DNA of 64,000 nucleotides. Origin: Coprinellus micaceus (Eukaryota > Basidiomycota > Agaricomycetes > Agaricales > Psathyrellaceae). Numbering within the stretch: position 1 is the first letter of the stretch; the number at the start of each line of letters is the position of its first letter. Below, in pieces: positions 34,553 to 46,322 of this stretch. A model generated the notes under the pieces. It had not been told where the DNA came from. It worked only from the letters and a program-made list of their open reading frames with translations, and ran no database searches. Made by a program: the position numbers and the translations under genes. The stretch is taken from assembly GCA_951394405.1 (NCBI GenBank), contig OX596345.1, positions 620,001 to 684,000 of the forward strand, in the 5' to 3' direction.

Positions 34553-35691
34553 TCACTCCCAGGCGGGCTCGTCCGTGGGGAGATCCTCGGGACTGGGCGA
34601 GTTTTGGAACTTGGAGCTCGCAAAGAAGGGCGCGGGCACCTTGTCAAGCCCCAACGCAAACGCACCCGCCGTCACCTTCGACAGGCTCGTCGGGGGCGTA
34701 ACCGGGGGCCTCGTCTGGGCCCTGCTCCTCGCAAAGCTCAACAGCGGGTTCGCCGTCGACGAAGGGGGAGCAGAGGCGACATCCTCATCCGAGGACAGAC
34801 TCATGTTGAAGACGCCCTCGCTCGGGGAGCGACGGTGCTTGCGGCCGCCCTTCCTCTGCTGCTGGGGGCTGGGGGTGGGGTACATGAACGGGAAGCCAGC
34901 GGAGCCGCTGGGGCCCTTGGGATTGGCCGCCTGCTTGCGGAGCGGGGTGGCTGGCGGGGTCTGCGGCGGGGGTGTCTCTGCCTCTGAGAGATCGCCCGCA
35001 TCGGTCATATCGTCGCAGACGGGGAAACGGTCGGACGAATGGGCCTTCTTTGAGCGGGGGCGGACGGTGGAGCGGGTGGGTGCGGAGGTGGAGAGGTGCT
35101 GCTGGGGCGGGTGGTGGGGTTTGGGTGCAGCGATGTCTGTGAAAGGGTCGAACTGGTTGTGGGAGGGAACTAGAACCTCTGCCTGCGAGGGTGACGTGGA
35201 TGAGGAAGCGGAGGAAGCGTCTTCTACTACGGGAGGGGAGGGCTGGCGTCCATGCTGTTTGTTGCGCCTGAGTCAGGTCAGGTCAGTTCATTTTCGCGCC
35301 ACCACAGAAAACGCTCTGTTCACCTTTCCTTGCCCTGTTTGGGGGCCACCCGCCCACGCACGGGCGTAGGCGATGCGGGGCCCTGGATTGCGACCACCGC
35401 CGGTCGCTTCTGTGTGATCTCCGCGGGGTTGAGGAGGGCGGGCGGCGCACGGGCCACCTGCTTCTTCTCCTTCTGCGCCGTCGTCGTCGCCGCCTGGCCC
35501 TTCCTCTGCGTCGCTGGGAGCTGGCGCTGGGGCGACTGGGTCTTTGTGGGGCGGGCGATGTTGAGCAGCCCGGGCGTGCGGGTGGGCTGGACGACAACCT
35601 GGGGCGGTGCGGAGGGATGGCGGCGGTGGAAGGTGTTGAGAGACGAGGGCTGGGCGAGGGTGAAGGCTTGGGGCTTGTGGACGAGCATCAT
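34553..35691 (-). CDS. Proline/serine-rich disordered protein of unknown function
   Basis: Predicted 360-aa protein from exons 35691-35324 and 35267-34553; the 56-nt intron has GT/AG ends and keeps the frame. I do not recognise it. Segments that look constrained are the N-terminal MMLVHKPQAFTLAQPSSLNT, the basic stretch RRNKQHGRQPSPP, a patch KKAHSSDRFPVCDDMTDAGD, the putative phosphorylation-rich RSPSEGVFNMSLSSDEDV, and LLSFARSRAQTRPPVTPP. The rest is Pro/Ser/Gln-rich and probably disordered. Basic clusters (QQRKGGRKHRR) suggest a nuclear or RNA-associated protein. The reading frame is well supported by biased but non-repetitive composition and by open frames on both sides of the intron. Confidence 0.68.
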
Positions 35692-38600
35692 GGCTGGAGA
35701 GGGAGAGGGGGAGAGGATGGGTTGAGGAGGAGGAGGCGAGGGGCAGGCAGAGCGGCAATTATCAAGTCTTGGGCGTTCGTGGTGATGAATATCCGTGCGA
35801 AAATTCAAAGGCCCGACTGCAATTGTCTCCCCTGTTTGCCAGTATTTGTTCCCAGCCCCTCTCCCCGTTTCGGACAGATCTCGTTCAGATCTCGCTGCAC
35901 CTTGTCTCGTATCAAAGCCCTCTTGTCCGCCCTGGCTCCACCACCACGCTTAGGGGCCGACGCTAGGACCAGCCGACGCCTGCACGCACCCAGCGCTACG
36001 AATCCCCACAACGCCGGTTAGGGATCGTGATCAAGTGCCTCGACGCGTTCGTATGTTTCCGTCGTGTCCATCCCGTTCCCTACTACACCCTGATGTTTTG
36101 GCTGCACTGCCGCTGCGTGTTCATACGGTCGATCGAAAACAGACCCTGCAAGCTAACCACGACAGACTGCGTCGGACTTTCTTCCACCTCGCTACCTTTC
36201 TCTTTCTGACGCACAACTTCTGACTTTCACACCACCTTCTATTCGTTGCCTTTCCTTCGCTATCTGACAAGGCCCAACGCCTACATACATCACTGTGACC
36301 TTCCCTGGAATAGCCATCTGCATACCACGTACGGCTCCCGAGCCTCCTCTCCTCTCGTGGTGTGTGATACCCTAGGATACCCTCTCCCTTCCTGTGATAC
36401 ACTGGCAGTGGGGAAACACTCCCCTCCCTCTCAGCTATCCAGCTATCAGTAACACCCCCCACCGGAGGAAAGACCCCTAATCCAGCCAATTAATCAAAAA
36501 AAACCCGCATCCCATGATCTACCAATTGACACTGTGGCGCCACCCTGCCTCGAGGCGCTCTCCCTCGCTTAGATTACGGCTCGGGCTCCATCCGCGTCCT
36601 TTTCTGGCCGTCTGCTCTGGTGTGTGTAAGTAAGGGATTGGGATTGAAGACGACATTTGCGTCCGAGAACAATGGGGCTTGGCCTCGAGGTTCCCTTCTG
36701 GAACCTGTTACCTGACCTCCGATATTCTATTGCATCATAGTCCTCACCATGCCATGCAAGTATCGAGTTCGCAGGGCTAGTAGACCCTGCACCCTCCTCC
36801 CTGCCTAGCCAAGCCTCCATCCCACTCACCGCCCCTTCAGGGCCGTTTGACGGTCTCATCCTGACACCGACACTGCTCTCTCAGTGCTAGTGACGTCGCG
36901 TCGTATCACCCTCTATCACGCCCTGACATATCGACACAGGGACTGACCCACTCAATTCCCTCTCTAGATAACACAGGTACATACCCACTCCAATCCAAAA
37001 CAACGCAACACGACGCGAAGACATCACTCCAAATTTCCCCGAGGACGTCACACCCGCTGCACCGGGACGTACATCCCATTCCTTTCTCTCTTCCTCCTTC
37101 TCCCTTCTCCCTCCGTCCGTCCGTCCGTCCGGTGAGCTCGCAATCCCAACCTCAATCGCATCGTACGTTCACACACGACGCGAACAGCAAACCCGGAAGA
37201 GGGAGTGGAGAGATCCCGAACCCCCATCAACTCACTCGTCCCACTCCTCCACGTACCAAAGCGACTACTAGCAAGTATCTACCCACTCCGCCAACAAGCC
37301 CCAGCCCCAACATCCCAAACATCCGCTCGCTTTATCGGAGGACTCCAAGGATCCCGCCCACCCGGATGGAAGGTGTGTGGATCTAATTTCTCCGTCGTAC
37401 TCCTGCAAATCATCATACGCATGCACACACCTCTCCGGACTTCCCACCCACATCAAGGTCCGCCCTTCCCCTTCTCTCCTCTTCTCTCCTCTCCCATATA
37501 TCTTCCATATCATACGTCTTCTTCTATCTCCGCGCCCTCCATCCCGCCTTCTCCGCCTAATTCATTCTTTGGGCTGGAAACGGCTGGGTCGAACCTCGTC
37601 GCGGTTGGGTTGGTATCCACGCACATTTCCTATGGACCTTCAGTCGCCTAGCGATACACAATCCCATTCTATGTGTTCGATTGTGTTCTATTGGATGAGA
37701 TGGGATGGTGTTCGTGTTCTATTGGATGGTGTTCGTGACGCCACATTCGAGGACTTTCCATCGGAACCACCTGACCTGACTGAGCCTTGGGGAAGTACTT
37801 ACTGCTCTATCACGGTCTATTATATTGAACAGGCCACGAGACTGCCCACCAGTGCCCGCTCTCTTCCGCGCGCCCTGGCCATCGACAAACCTCGTCATAC
37901 TCTCGCTCGCAGCTCGCCTCCCCTCGCGTGAAAGCCACGCACGCTGATCCACCCGGTTCCCCACAAAAGGCTGTCTTCATTCATACTAACGCTCACGCGA
38001 GGCGGAGGGATGACGTTGAGTCGCCGGTGGCGAATATTACTTATCGGCGTCTATCAGCGTGAGTTGGAGCGTATTCCTCTTATTCCTCTTCCTCTCCCAG
38101 TGTACCTTTTCGCAATCCTCTCCCGGTGTACATCCCCGCAAAACCAAGCGAAGCGCACCCTGTTTCACACCCATCTCATCTCTCCCAGCGCAGCTTACCA
38201 GAGATACTGAGAGAGGAACCCCGTTTCACCTACCGCACCTTCCTTTCGAAGCCGGGCGGGCTCGAGGAGCGTTCCCGGTTTTCTTTCTATTTCTAGTACT
38301 GACCAACTCGCTCTCTCTCTCTCGCTCGTCACATTGACGTCCTTACCCAGGTCGAGTGCGTTCCCTTCACACAAACGGTAGCGGGGAGGGTCTCTTCATA
38401 ATCACATCGCGGGGCGAGTGATCAGGCAAGTCAAGAGTAAAAGCTTGTTTGCGCCGCACCTATACTGCATAAGGCCCAAGTCGGGTAAGGTAGGGTAAGG
38501 TCAGGGAGAGTTGACGATCCGAGTTCATTTACTTTTCTTACAGTAACCACCCTCACCCTTTGGATCGTCACATTGGCTTCCATGACAGGACGTGTTCACG

Positions 38601-38854
38601 AGACCACACTCTCTGGAGGGACAACCATATGAGTGATGATCCACCCGATGTATAGTCGCGTTCTTACTCAAAGAATACGTATCCATTCATGCCATGCAAA
38701 GGGAGCACCGGCGACTCATCTTCGTCCCGGACGTACGTGCCTTGTCCTCCTTCACTTCGATTCGATTCATCTGTCGCGTGGACGTCCCTCGCAACCCAAT
38801 TATCCTGGCTTCCCTTCATCCTTCTCTTGTCTTGTCTCTCTTCCTTCCTTATAT
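35692..38854. other. CT-rich gene-free region left of the Helitron
   Basis: About 3.2 kb with strong pyrimidine bias on the plus strand and no ORF with family features. Notable are a CCGT tetranucleotide array at 37112-37131 and a local direct repeat of GTGTTCTATTGGATG near 37680-37735. CT-rich tracts of this kind commonly flank fungal promoters; the matching CT-rich sequence right of the Helitron (46.3-47.2 kb) suggests that one intergenic region was split by the insertion. Confidence 0.45.
37112..37131. repeat. CCGT tetranucleotide microsatellite
   Basis: Five CCGT-type units within a long pyrimidine tract. Confidence 0.85.
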
Positions 38855-38872
38855 TACCTACGAGAGTGTTAC

Positions 38873-38887
38873 CCGTGCTACGCACGG
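38873..38887 (-). terminator. Helitron 3' subterminal hairpin
   Basis: Perfect CCGTGC/GCACGG stem with a 3-nt loop, located 259 bp beyond the accessory-gene stop and about 13-19 nt from the proposed 3' end. In Helitrons such a hairpin marks the end of rolling-circle transfer. The CGTAGCACGGG sequence on the minus strand resembles known Helitron 3' hairpins. Confidence 0.65.
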
Positions 38888-39145
38888 ACTCACTGGGGCA
38901 ATTGAAAACTCGCCGTGACGGTGGGGCGTACAACAATCAAATAGAAGTTGAGATCGGGATACAATAGAGGGGGCTGGGCATGAACCAAAATCTCGAAATC
39001 TACTGGTGTATAAAGTTGTATAATAATAGTGGGGGAACCTGGTATTAAGAAGCAGTAGTAAGATGAAAAGGAGCGGAGAGTAGATGCGTGATGTATAAGA
39101 AGAAATTAAGCTATCTGTAGCGGGGTGCCAGGGCCCAGGATTGGA

Positions 39146-40527
39146 TCAAAGACGAAGCTTGGCCCTCTTTGGAGCTGGGGCCGGGACATAGTCAGCATCG
39201 TCGTTAATCTCCATGACATCCTCCTCGGCTCCCTCCACATCACCCTCAATGTCCAGGACCTCAGGCTCAGTCTGGCGCCTCTTTCCTTTGGCCTTGGCAG
39301 AGAGAGGGGCATCCTCGGACATGTCATCAACAGGCTCGGTCTGGGAGCGGGTGGAGCGGGCCTGGCTGGACTTCGACTTGCCTGGAGCTTTGGTGGTGGA
39401 CTTGGTTGTGTTGGCCTTGCGAGACGGCTCTGCGAGCTGACCATCGGGAGTGGTGCCTGCCGCCGGTCCGGTGCCCTTCTTCACAGTCTTCCTCGCAGCA
39501 GCAGATGCAGCGTTCTTCTTGGCGATTGTGGTCGTAGGAGAGTCGAGCGTGTTGGGAACGGTCGTGATGGAGGAAGCAGTAGGAGAATTCAAACTCCCAA
39601 CGACGAAGGTGATGTTGTGGATCTCGAGGAAGAATTTGTTAGGCCGAGCGGCCCATCCATTCTTGGCAGGTCCGAGTTCGAAACCGGCCAAGCGCCCCAT
39701 GACGAACACAGAGCGTCCCTCATAGGGGGTAGGGGGTCCAGACTGTCCCCTCCAGCGAGGGCTGTTGCTTGGGAAGTAGCAGATAACAGTGGCAGTGGTG
39801 ATGTGAGTCTTGGGAACGTTCTCAACCTTGGGCATCCCCCCAAGATAGATGATGAGGTTCAAAGTGAAAACCCCGTTCGTGCGGTCACACTTGACAGCTT
39901 GCCCGGTCACGAAGAGCATTCCCCACTGGGCAGTGTCGATCGAGAAGTGGCCGCAGTCGAAGTCTTCGGGGTTGCCAGATTCATCCTCAGGGGCCGTGGT
40001 GTTCTCCACAGTGCCGATGGGAAGGAGCTGATATGGAAAGTGTTCGATGTCAGCCCCGAACGACTTTAGACTCCTGAGGATATGGTAACTCGACTTACGT
40101 TTTCAATATCACCACAGAAGTGAAGATCCTCACTCGATGTGTCGAGAGCAGAGGTGACCATGTTCCGTCCATAGAAGGCGAGCTATGACACACCGAATAG
40201 AAAGGGGGGTCGTTTCAGCAACATTCTATGGCGAAAGAAGAAAACGTAAATGAAACTCACCGAACACGTCACATTGAAGAGAGTTCCCTCCTCATAGAAA
40301 TCCACCTTGAGCCTATTATACCAAGAAAGCTTTCCATTGATGTAAGGTGATGGGTTGTTGCTCTTCTCGCAGTCGCTACCGACATAGATCACGGCATCGA
40401 AGACGACGATGCCAGGTTTCCCACCATCGGTGGGGTTAGAGAGCGATGCGAGCCCAGTGTAGTAGCAGGAGCCGTCAGAAGGGGTGCTGCCGGGCTTGGC
40501 AGAGGTACGAATGGTCTTTGTTGACAT
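39146..40527 (-). CDS. Helitron-borne accessory protein of unknown function
   Basis: Predicted 410-aa protein, exons 40527-40261, 40182-40099 and 40027-39146, with clean GT/AG introns (78 and 71 nt) and frame kept. I do not recognise a named family. The N-terminal about 250 residues look like a folded beta-rich region (GIVVFDAVIYVGS, RLKVDFYEEGTLFNVTCS, GVFTLNLIIYLGG, GRSVFVMGRLAGFELG, KFFLEIHNITFVVGS). The repeated short strands bounded by Gly could be one or two OB-like barrels, but this is only a visual impression. The remaining about 150 residues are Ala/Ser/Thr/Lys-rich with a basic nuclear-type patch (AKAKGKRRQ), an acidic stretch (DIEGDVEGAEEDVMEINDD) and a basic end (APKRAKLRL). Its own TATA-like element lies upstream. 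It starts 142 bp after the RepHel stop, inside the element. Confidence 0.8.
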
Positions 40528-40609
40528 TGGGGAAGAGCAGAGGCTTTAAAGAATGGGGGGAAAGAAGTAGATGTGTTGGTTGTAGGACGAAGGGAGAGCA
40601 TGGGGGCAC

Positions 40610-40617
40610 ATATATAG
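40610..40617 (-). promoter_or_regulatory. TATA box candidate for the accessory gene
   Basis: CTATATAT on the minus strand, about 83-90 bp upstream of the start at 40527, within the short gap after the RepHel stop. It suggests that the accessory gene has its own promoter rather than being read through from the transposase. Confidence 0.45.
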
Positions 40618-40668
40618 GGAAAGTATCTATCGAGGCTGACTGGTAGCAATGCGGCGGCTGGGAGGAAG

Positions 40669-43600
40669 TCATATCAAAAGGTCCTTGTAAACCACATTCA
40701 TCGTCGCCGACTGGTCGTCTGGTTCATCAGACGGTAGGAGGACATGGATGTTGTGGCTGGCTGTGACGCGAGAAAGGGCGACGTAAAGCTGACCGTGGGC
40801 GAAGACCGGGTTACGGAGGTCCAGACCGACATATCGCACAGACTGGCCTTGAGCCTTGTTGATTGTGAGAGCGAAGGCGAGCTGGAGGGGAAATTGTCGT
40901 CGCTTGAATTGGAAAGTGAGATCCTTGATATTCTCCGTTGGTATCACCGCGATGCGAGGAATAAGTGCAACATCGCCATCATGATCGCCTCCCATCAAGC
41001 GAACCTCAAGGACACGGTCGCCCATCTGGAGCACCGTCATGCGTGTTCCATTGCAGAGCCCAAGTCCGGGATTCAAGTTCCGGAGGAGGATAACAGGCGC
41101 TCCAAGCTTCAAGGTGAGTTCGCCAGGTGGTATGCCAGGTGCATTGATGGAGCGTAGAAACTCAGGTGGGATGTCGTCTCGAGTGTCAGGATCAGCACCT
41201 TTCTCAATGACGATGGTGTCGGCGCTGAAGTAGACGCGTTCGTCTCCATGGAATACGTCGATAATTTTTGTGTTGAAGGCTGTCACATCGACGTTTCGGG
41301 GAGCCAAGATCATGCGGTTCAGGAAGTAGTCGGGGGGCGGCGGTGGGATTGAGTCAACCCCCGGGTATATGAACACCATCAGGTCATCCTCGTCCTTCGT
41401 GCACATCGTCAGGTCAAGCGGGATCTGCCAAATATAAGTGGATATCAGTGGGAGATGAACATGTCGAAAGATCTCAGGACATACGTCTCCGCTATCACCT
41501 GTTAAACCCACACCGTTCCCCACATCTGCAAGCCATCTTGCGAACCGGTGAACCCCTGCGTCGTTGGATCTCTGGAGACGCATGTTCTCTGTGAGATGAA
41601 GGATCTCGGCGTGTTCCCAGACACGCGACCGCTGGACGCTCGCATCAGTCATCTCTGCCCTTGAGCCATTGGGAACGACAGGCAATGTCTGCATGAAGTC
41701 GCCCCCAAGGACCGTCGGTATTCCTCCGAAGGGCAGTTCACAGTTCCGAATATCACGAAGGGTTCGGTCGACGGCCTCAACAGCGTGACGATGCTGGGCT
41801 CCGACTTCATCCCATATGATGGCTGCTGCCTCACGGAAGAGATCAGCACGATGGGAGTCCTTCGTGACCTTACAGAGGGAGAACTCGTTGAGGCCACGGA
41901 TAGGGATTCGGAAGATGGAATGGGCGGTGCGTCCGCCAGGAATGAGCAATGCAGAGAGCCCAGAAGAGGAAACAACAATGATGACCTTCCCCTCGCTGCG
42001 TACCCTCGCACAAATCGCCTTATAAACGAAGGTCTTCCCAGTTCCCGCAGATCCCTTGAGGAAGAAAACACGGCCGTGCTGATTGGAGATGGTGTCGATG
42101 ATGGTGTTGAACACGGCGAGCTGTCCATCGTTGAGCTGGTCGTGGAGGCGATCTGCAATTGTGAGCTGCTCCTCTGGGTCATAGGCTCTGTGCTCCTCAA
42201 GCAAAGGGTTCCGAATGGCGATGTGACTCCAGTCGTGCTTGACCTTGGGCATACCTACCCACTCCTTCAGCTCGCGCCCAGCCTCCTGAAGGAGCTCATC
42301 GATGACGAACAGCCCATAGTCGAGGACCTTCTCCTCGGTGACGTCACGCTCTAGCAGCAGGCCAGACTGGAGGATGCGAAAGCGGAGATCGGTGCACATT
42401 GCAGTCTTGAACTCCTGCCAGAGATCCTGGGGACGGGCAGGCTCGCCGAATAGAAGGATCGTCAAAAAGAGGTTCCGGATCTGGCGTCCAGTCTGCATCT
42501 CCGATGCCTCCCGCATGCAGAGCCTCCACTCGCCGTCATCTTGAAGAAGCCCATGCGCCAGGCAAGCAGCATAGAAGGTCTCACAGGGCTGATTGAGGCC
42601 GGGAACTCGTCGCAAGTCGTCGAACGAAGTAGCACCTGTATACATCCACATCAGATTGAGATATTCGGTAAACGTTGGAAATGAACACTCCCACCTTTGA
42701 CCACAGTGAGTAGTGTTCGGAGGTAAAACACCTCGCCTGCTGTCGGCCGAATAAAGAACATCCTTCCGAGTGCAAACCCTTGCTTGCGAACCGCCCACTG
42801 CCCTGTCGATGCCTGGAAGGTGAGCTTTTGAGGGAATTCTTGGTACGTGAGCTGGCGAGCTACCTCGCCCAGTGCTCCAGCATCGGCGTTGGCCCTGAAG
42901 AAAGCTGTCAGAGTTGTTTTCTTGTTAGCGCCCTGCTCAAGGAGCGCCTCGAGGTTGTCGTTCCGGTTGAATAGGACAACATGCTCGCCAGGAAGGTGGA
43001 TCGCAAGCCGGACGACATTGGGGGTTTGATGGTGGATGGGAAAGTGGAAGATGCGGTACGCAGCGTCAGGAGCGGAGATATACCGCCCATCGAGCCACGC
43101 CTTGACCTCATCCTTGTTGTGAAGCTCAATCATGCCACGGTCAGGACCCTTCTGAATGTACTTGAAGGTGTATGCCATCGATGCGAGGGAAACAGCACAT
43201 TCAACGTTGATGTGACAGTCGAACTCTGCAGAGAGGAAAGGGGAATAAGGCACGATCCACCGGTTGTCCAGGAAGACCTTCTGAACCTCATAAGAACGCC
43301 CATCGTTCCGGCGTTGATATAATGCGTAGCCAGATTCTCCCATCGCCGTGTCCTCCTGAAAGGCCTTTGGATAACCCTTCGAACACTTGCCGTTCACCAT
43401 GCAGATCGCATTGGGGTTGAGCACGCCACAGGGCCCATGCACCATGCATTTCTTCACGGTCGCAAACAGCTTGGGCTGAGTCTCCTGGTCAGGCCACTGT
43501 GCGGAGATGCAGGAGTCGACAGCTTCCGGTGTCAAGAGCTTGAAGCGATCCTTCAGGAAGATAAGCAGGTGCATATGGGGGAGGCCGCGCTTCTGGAATT

Positions 43601-45924
43601 CGATGGTGTAGACGTAGGCGACTGAGACTCCAAAGATCCCATGCATATGAATGTAGTCAAGGACAGCCTTCTGCTTCATGCGGAAGACACGGGCAACCAA
43701 GTCCGGCCGATCGTACGCCGTCTGGCCAGGAAGCAACTCTCGCTGGATCTCGTCCCACTCTGGATTCGTCGTCATCGTGAGGAAGATGTCAACCTTCTTG
43801 AAGAAACGTGCAAGGGACATCGAATCCTGGAAGCACTGGGTCATGTTGCGGGGACCACCAATGTACGATGATGGCAGGAAGACACGCTCGCCAATCTCGT
43901 TCAAGTCCACGTTGTCCGGCTCATGAGCAGCGGCGTCCTCCAGGTTGTTGAAGCGAGCGGCACGGAACTTCGACTGGTTGAGGACGATGTACCGAAGTCG
44001 GCCCTGGTCCACAGCGGCATACATGTCGACGATGTACCTCTGGAATAGCCGTCCACCCCTCAAGAAGATGTTGAAGTCGGGTGGTGCACGCTGGTGAATG
44101 CGATATGCAGTGTAGAGAGACAGTGTGACTTTGCGATCCTGCCCCGCACCTTCGCCCATACCTTCCTCCTCAGCGTCTTCGACCCCATCCCTCTCCCTCC
44201 TTTCCCTTCGCCTCTTTGCTGCGTTTGCTAACCGCCGTTCCTTTTGCTCTTCGGTCTCGATGAGGTAGATGTCAGGGTGCCACTGGTGTGTACCTGCAGG
44301 AGCGAGAAGAGGGTACTGGAGAGGAACGTAGGCAGGGTGCAGCTCGCTTATCCGGTCTAAGCCGCGCTGGTCGGAGCGTCGTAGGACGATGTCCCGTGGG
44401 AGGGTGTCACCAGGTCCAGGAATGATAACTGCCACCTCACCAACGGTGGGCAGGTTGTAACGACGTGCATCCATGCCAGCTTCGAGACGCAAAGTCACTG
44501 ACACGTCCTCATCAGCGTCGTAACCTTGAAGGATATCCCAAGCCTGCAGATAGACCGAAGAGTAGGCATGGGAGTCGAGAAGCATCTGCTGCAGGTTCTT
44601 CATCACTTGGGGGTTGAGACCGGTATTCTGAGCCTGCCTGGCCGTGAGCGCATCCTTTGGCTCGATGACATAGAGCTGGGCATATCGAGGAAGTTGTCCG
44701 TCCATAGGTTCCAGCGCCCCACTATAATGGTGAAGTTCTCCCGAGATCCGGAAAACAGGCTCACCACGACCACGACCATTGACAGAGAAATCCTCGCGGA
44801 CGCCCATGGAGGTGAACGAAAATGCGCGGTTGTATTGCCATATGTTCTCCCGGAACTTCTTGGACGTACTATCCACAGACGAAAGATATTCACGCAGTGG
44901 CTGAGGGGGTGAAGGCATGTCCGGCAGCTGAACTTGACCACGCTGGCAGCAAGTACCGAATTCTGGAGAGCGGGCTGGACTATCCGAGAGTCGTTCGTCC
45001 TTCCAATGGAGGGCAGCGCAATGAGGGCACGGGATGTCCATTCGCCCAAGGTCATGACGTGTGAGAGGTTCAGCGTAAGGCTGACGTGCGGCGAGGTAGA
45101 GGGGACTGCGCCGCACTTTCTGGATCCGTGCTGTGTCGAACATTAGAAATAAGGCATTGAACAAAAATGTCGAGACTTACAATCAAGCTGCTTCTCCCAC
45201 ATTGCCCCTCCATCGACCGTGAAAGCATCATACGGGTCACCATCTAGGCCGTCATCCATGGGTCAGTCATTCAATCAGTGAAACGAAACACGCTCACCAT
45301 CTTCCGAATCCGAGTCGGAACTACTATCGATCCCATCGTTCACCGCAACCCCTGCTCCCAGTTCGCGCTGGACAGCCTGCAGAACTTGGGCTTCCTGAGC
45401 CTGGTGCGCACGATTCCTTTGCCCTTGTGCGCGATAGCCCAGTGGAGGCCCTTGAGAGCGTGGTTCTGGAAGGGTTCTGGTCAGTACATCCCAAAGGGCC
45501 GCACAAACGTAGTCGTACCTTCCGCAGAATATCCGGCAATGCCGCTACCTGCGGAATTGGTGTGGTGCTGCCCAAGCGGTCCCTGTCGTTGCTGGCTGCC
45601 TGAGGCTATGTTCCAAGATGCCTTGAGTCTTAAATGTGGGTCAGAGTAGAGAGTGGGCGCACCTTCAGCATTGCCAGGACGACCGCCCGCCCTTCCTCCA
45701 CCCCCAAGTTCACGGCCGCCCTGTGTGCCCCCAGTGAGGCCCGCCTTTTCTGCAGCTTCACGGAGCCGGCGAGTTCGTTGCGCAAGCTGACGGAGAGTGA
45801 GGGCAGTTTGTTGAGGCTGAAGGAGAGGGGATCGGCGCTGCCCTTCGAAATGGATGCCAGATACAGTCTTTCGGAGAGAGGCTCTCTGTTGAGCATGGAT
45901 GTCGTTAGATTCTAGGGAGGGCAT
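40669..45924 (-). CDS. Helitron RepHel transposase (HUH endonuclease plus PIF1-family helicase)
   Basis: Predicted 1639-aa rolling-circle transposase. Exons: 45924-45663, 45621-45549, 45476-45298, 45243-45181, 45130-42695, 42635-41485, 41424-40669; all joins keep frame. The N-terminus is basic, Gln/Arg-rich (RQLAQRTRRLREAAEKAG). A zinc-finger-like segment follows (CPHCAALHWKDERL, later CC), then the Helitron-like N domain. The HUH nuclease shows GLPHMHLLIFL (H711, H713) and a candidate catalytic tyrosine in YTFKYIQKG (Y850). The C-terminal helicase has Walker A GSAGTGKT (about 1199-1206), Walker B WDE (about 1279-1281), GGDFMQTLPVV, LTENMRL, and NKAQGQS with YVALSRV near the end. No stop or frameshift was found. 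The last intron (41484-41425) is 60 nt, in frame and stop-free, so its removal is inferred from its consensus splice sites. Confidence 0.93.
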
Positions 45925-46322
45925 TGAGAGTCGGTGTTACGCACTGGATGGATTTATCGACCTCTTTATGTCTACAGCAAGTGTGTGGCTGGCACAAAAA
46001 CTGCAGCTCGGTGTCAGGCAAGCACGCTGAGACAGGAGGATGGCGGTTGAGAAGAGGGGATGCAACGCGATTGCGATCAACAACACACTTTGATCACGTT
46101 CCTTAAAGAGCATAAGGGAAGTGACCATCCCAGCAAAGCGCACCAACCTCAATTTATTCATACATGGGTCGTTCAGAAGTGAATACCACGATATATTATT
46201 GACAGGCAGTAACGATAGAAAACCACCAACGACAATCGGAACGCGAACGGCATATGAGGAGCCAATCAGCGACGCCAGACAACTTTCAAAGTTAGCTGGG
46301 GGGGTCTCACATTATAGGTAGA

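Larger units (their letters stand above)
38855..46320 (-). mobile_element. Helitron (rolling-circle transposon), apparently intact, about 7.5 kb
   Basis: Defined by the intact RepHel gene (45924-40669), an accessory gene (40527-39146) and candidate ends. On the minus strand the 3' side has a perfect 6-bp hairpin with 3-nt loop (38873-38887, CCGTGC-GTA-GCACGG), the usual Helitron subterminal structure. The outer edges carry an imperfect inverted repeat: left TACCTACGAGAGTGTTACC (38855-38873), right the complement of TACCTATAATGTGAGACC (46303-46320). The right edge is preceded by TC with a flanking A, as at a canonical Helitron 5' end. No canonical CTRR was found after the hairpin, so the left boundary is provisional. 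Family membership is firm; exact ends are inference. Confidence 0.8.

Noticed and set aside
34575..35369. 264-codon plus-strand ORF
   Set aside because: It is the antisense shadow of the better-supported two-exon gene on the minus strand (34553-35691).
39125..40069. 314-codon plus-strand ORF inside the Helitron
   Set aside because: Antisense shadow of exon 3 of the accessory gene, which has coherent exons and splice sites on the other strand.
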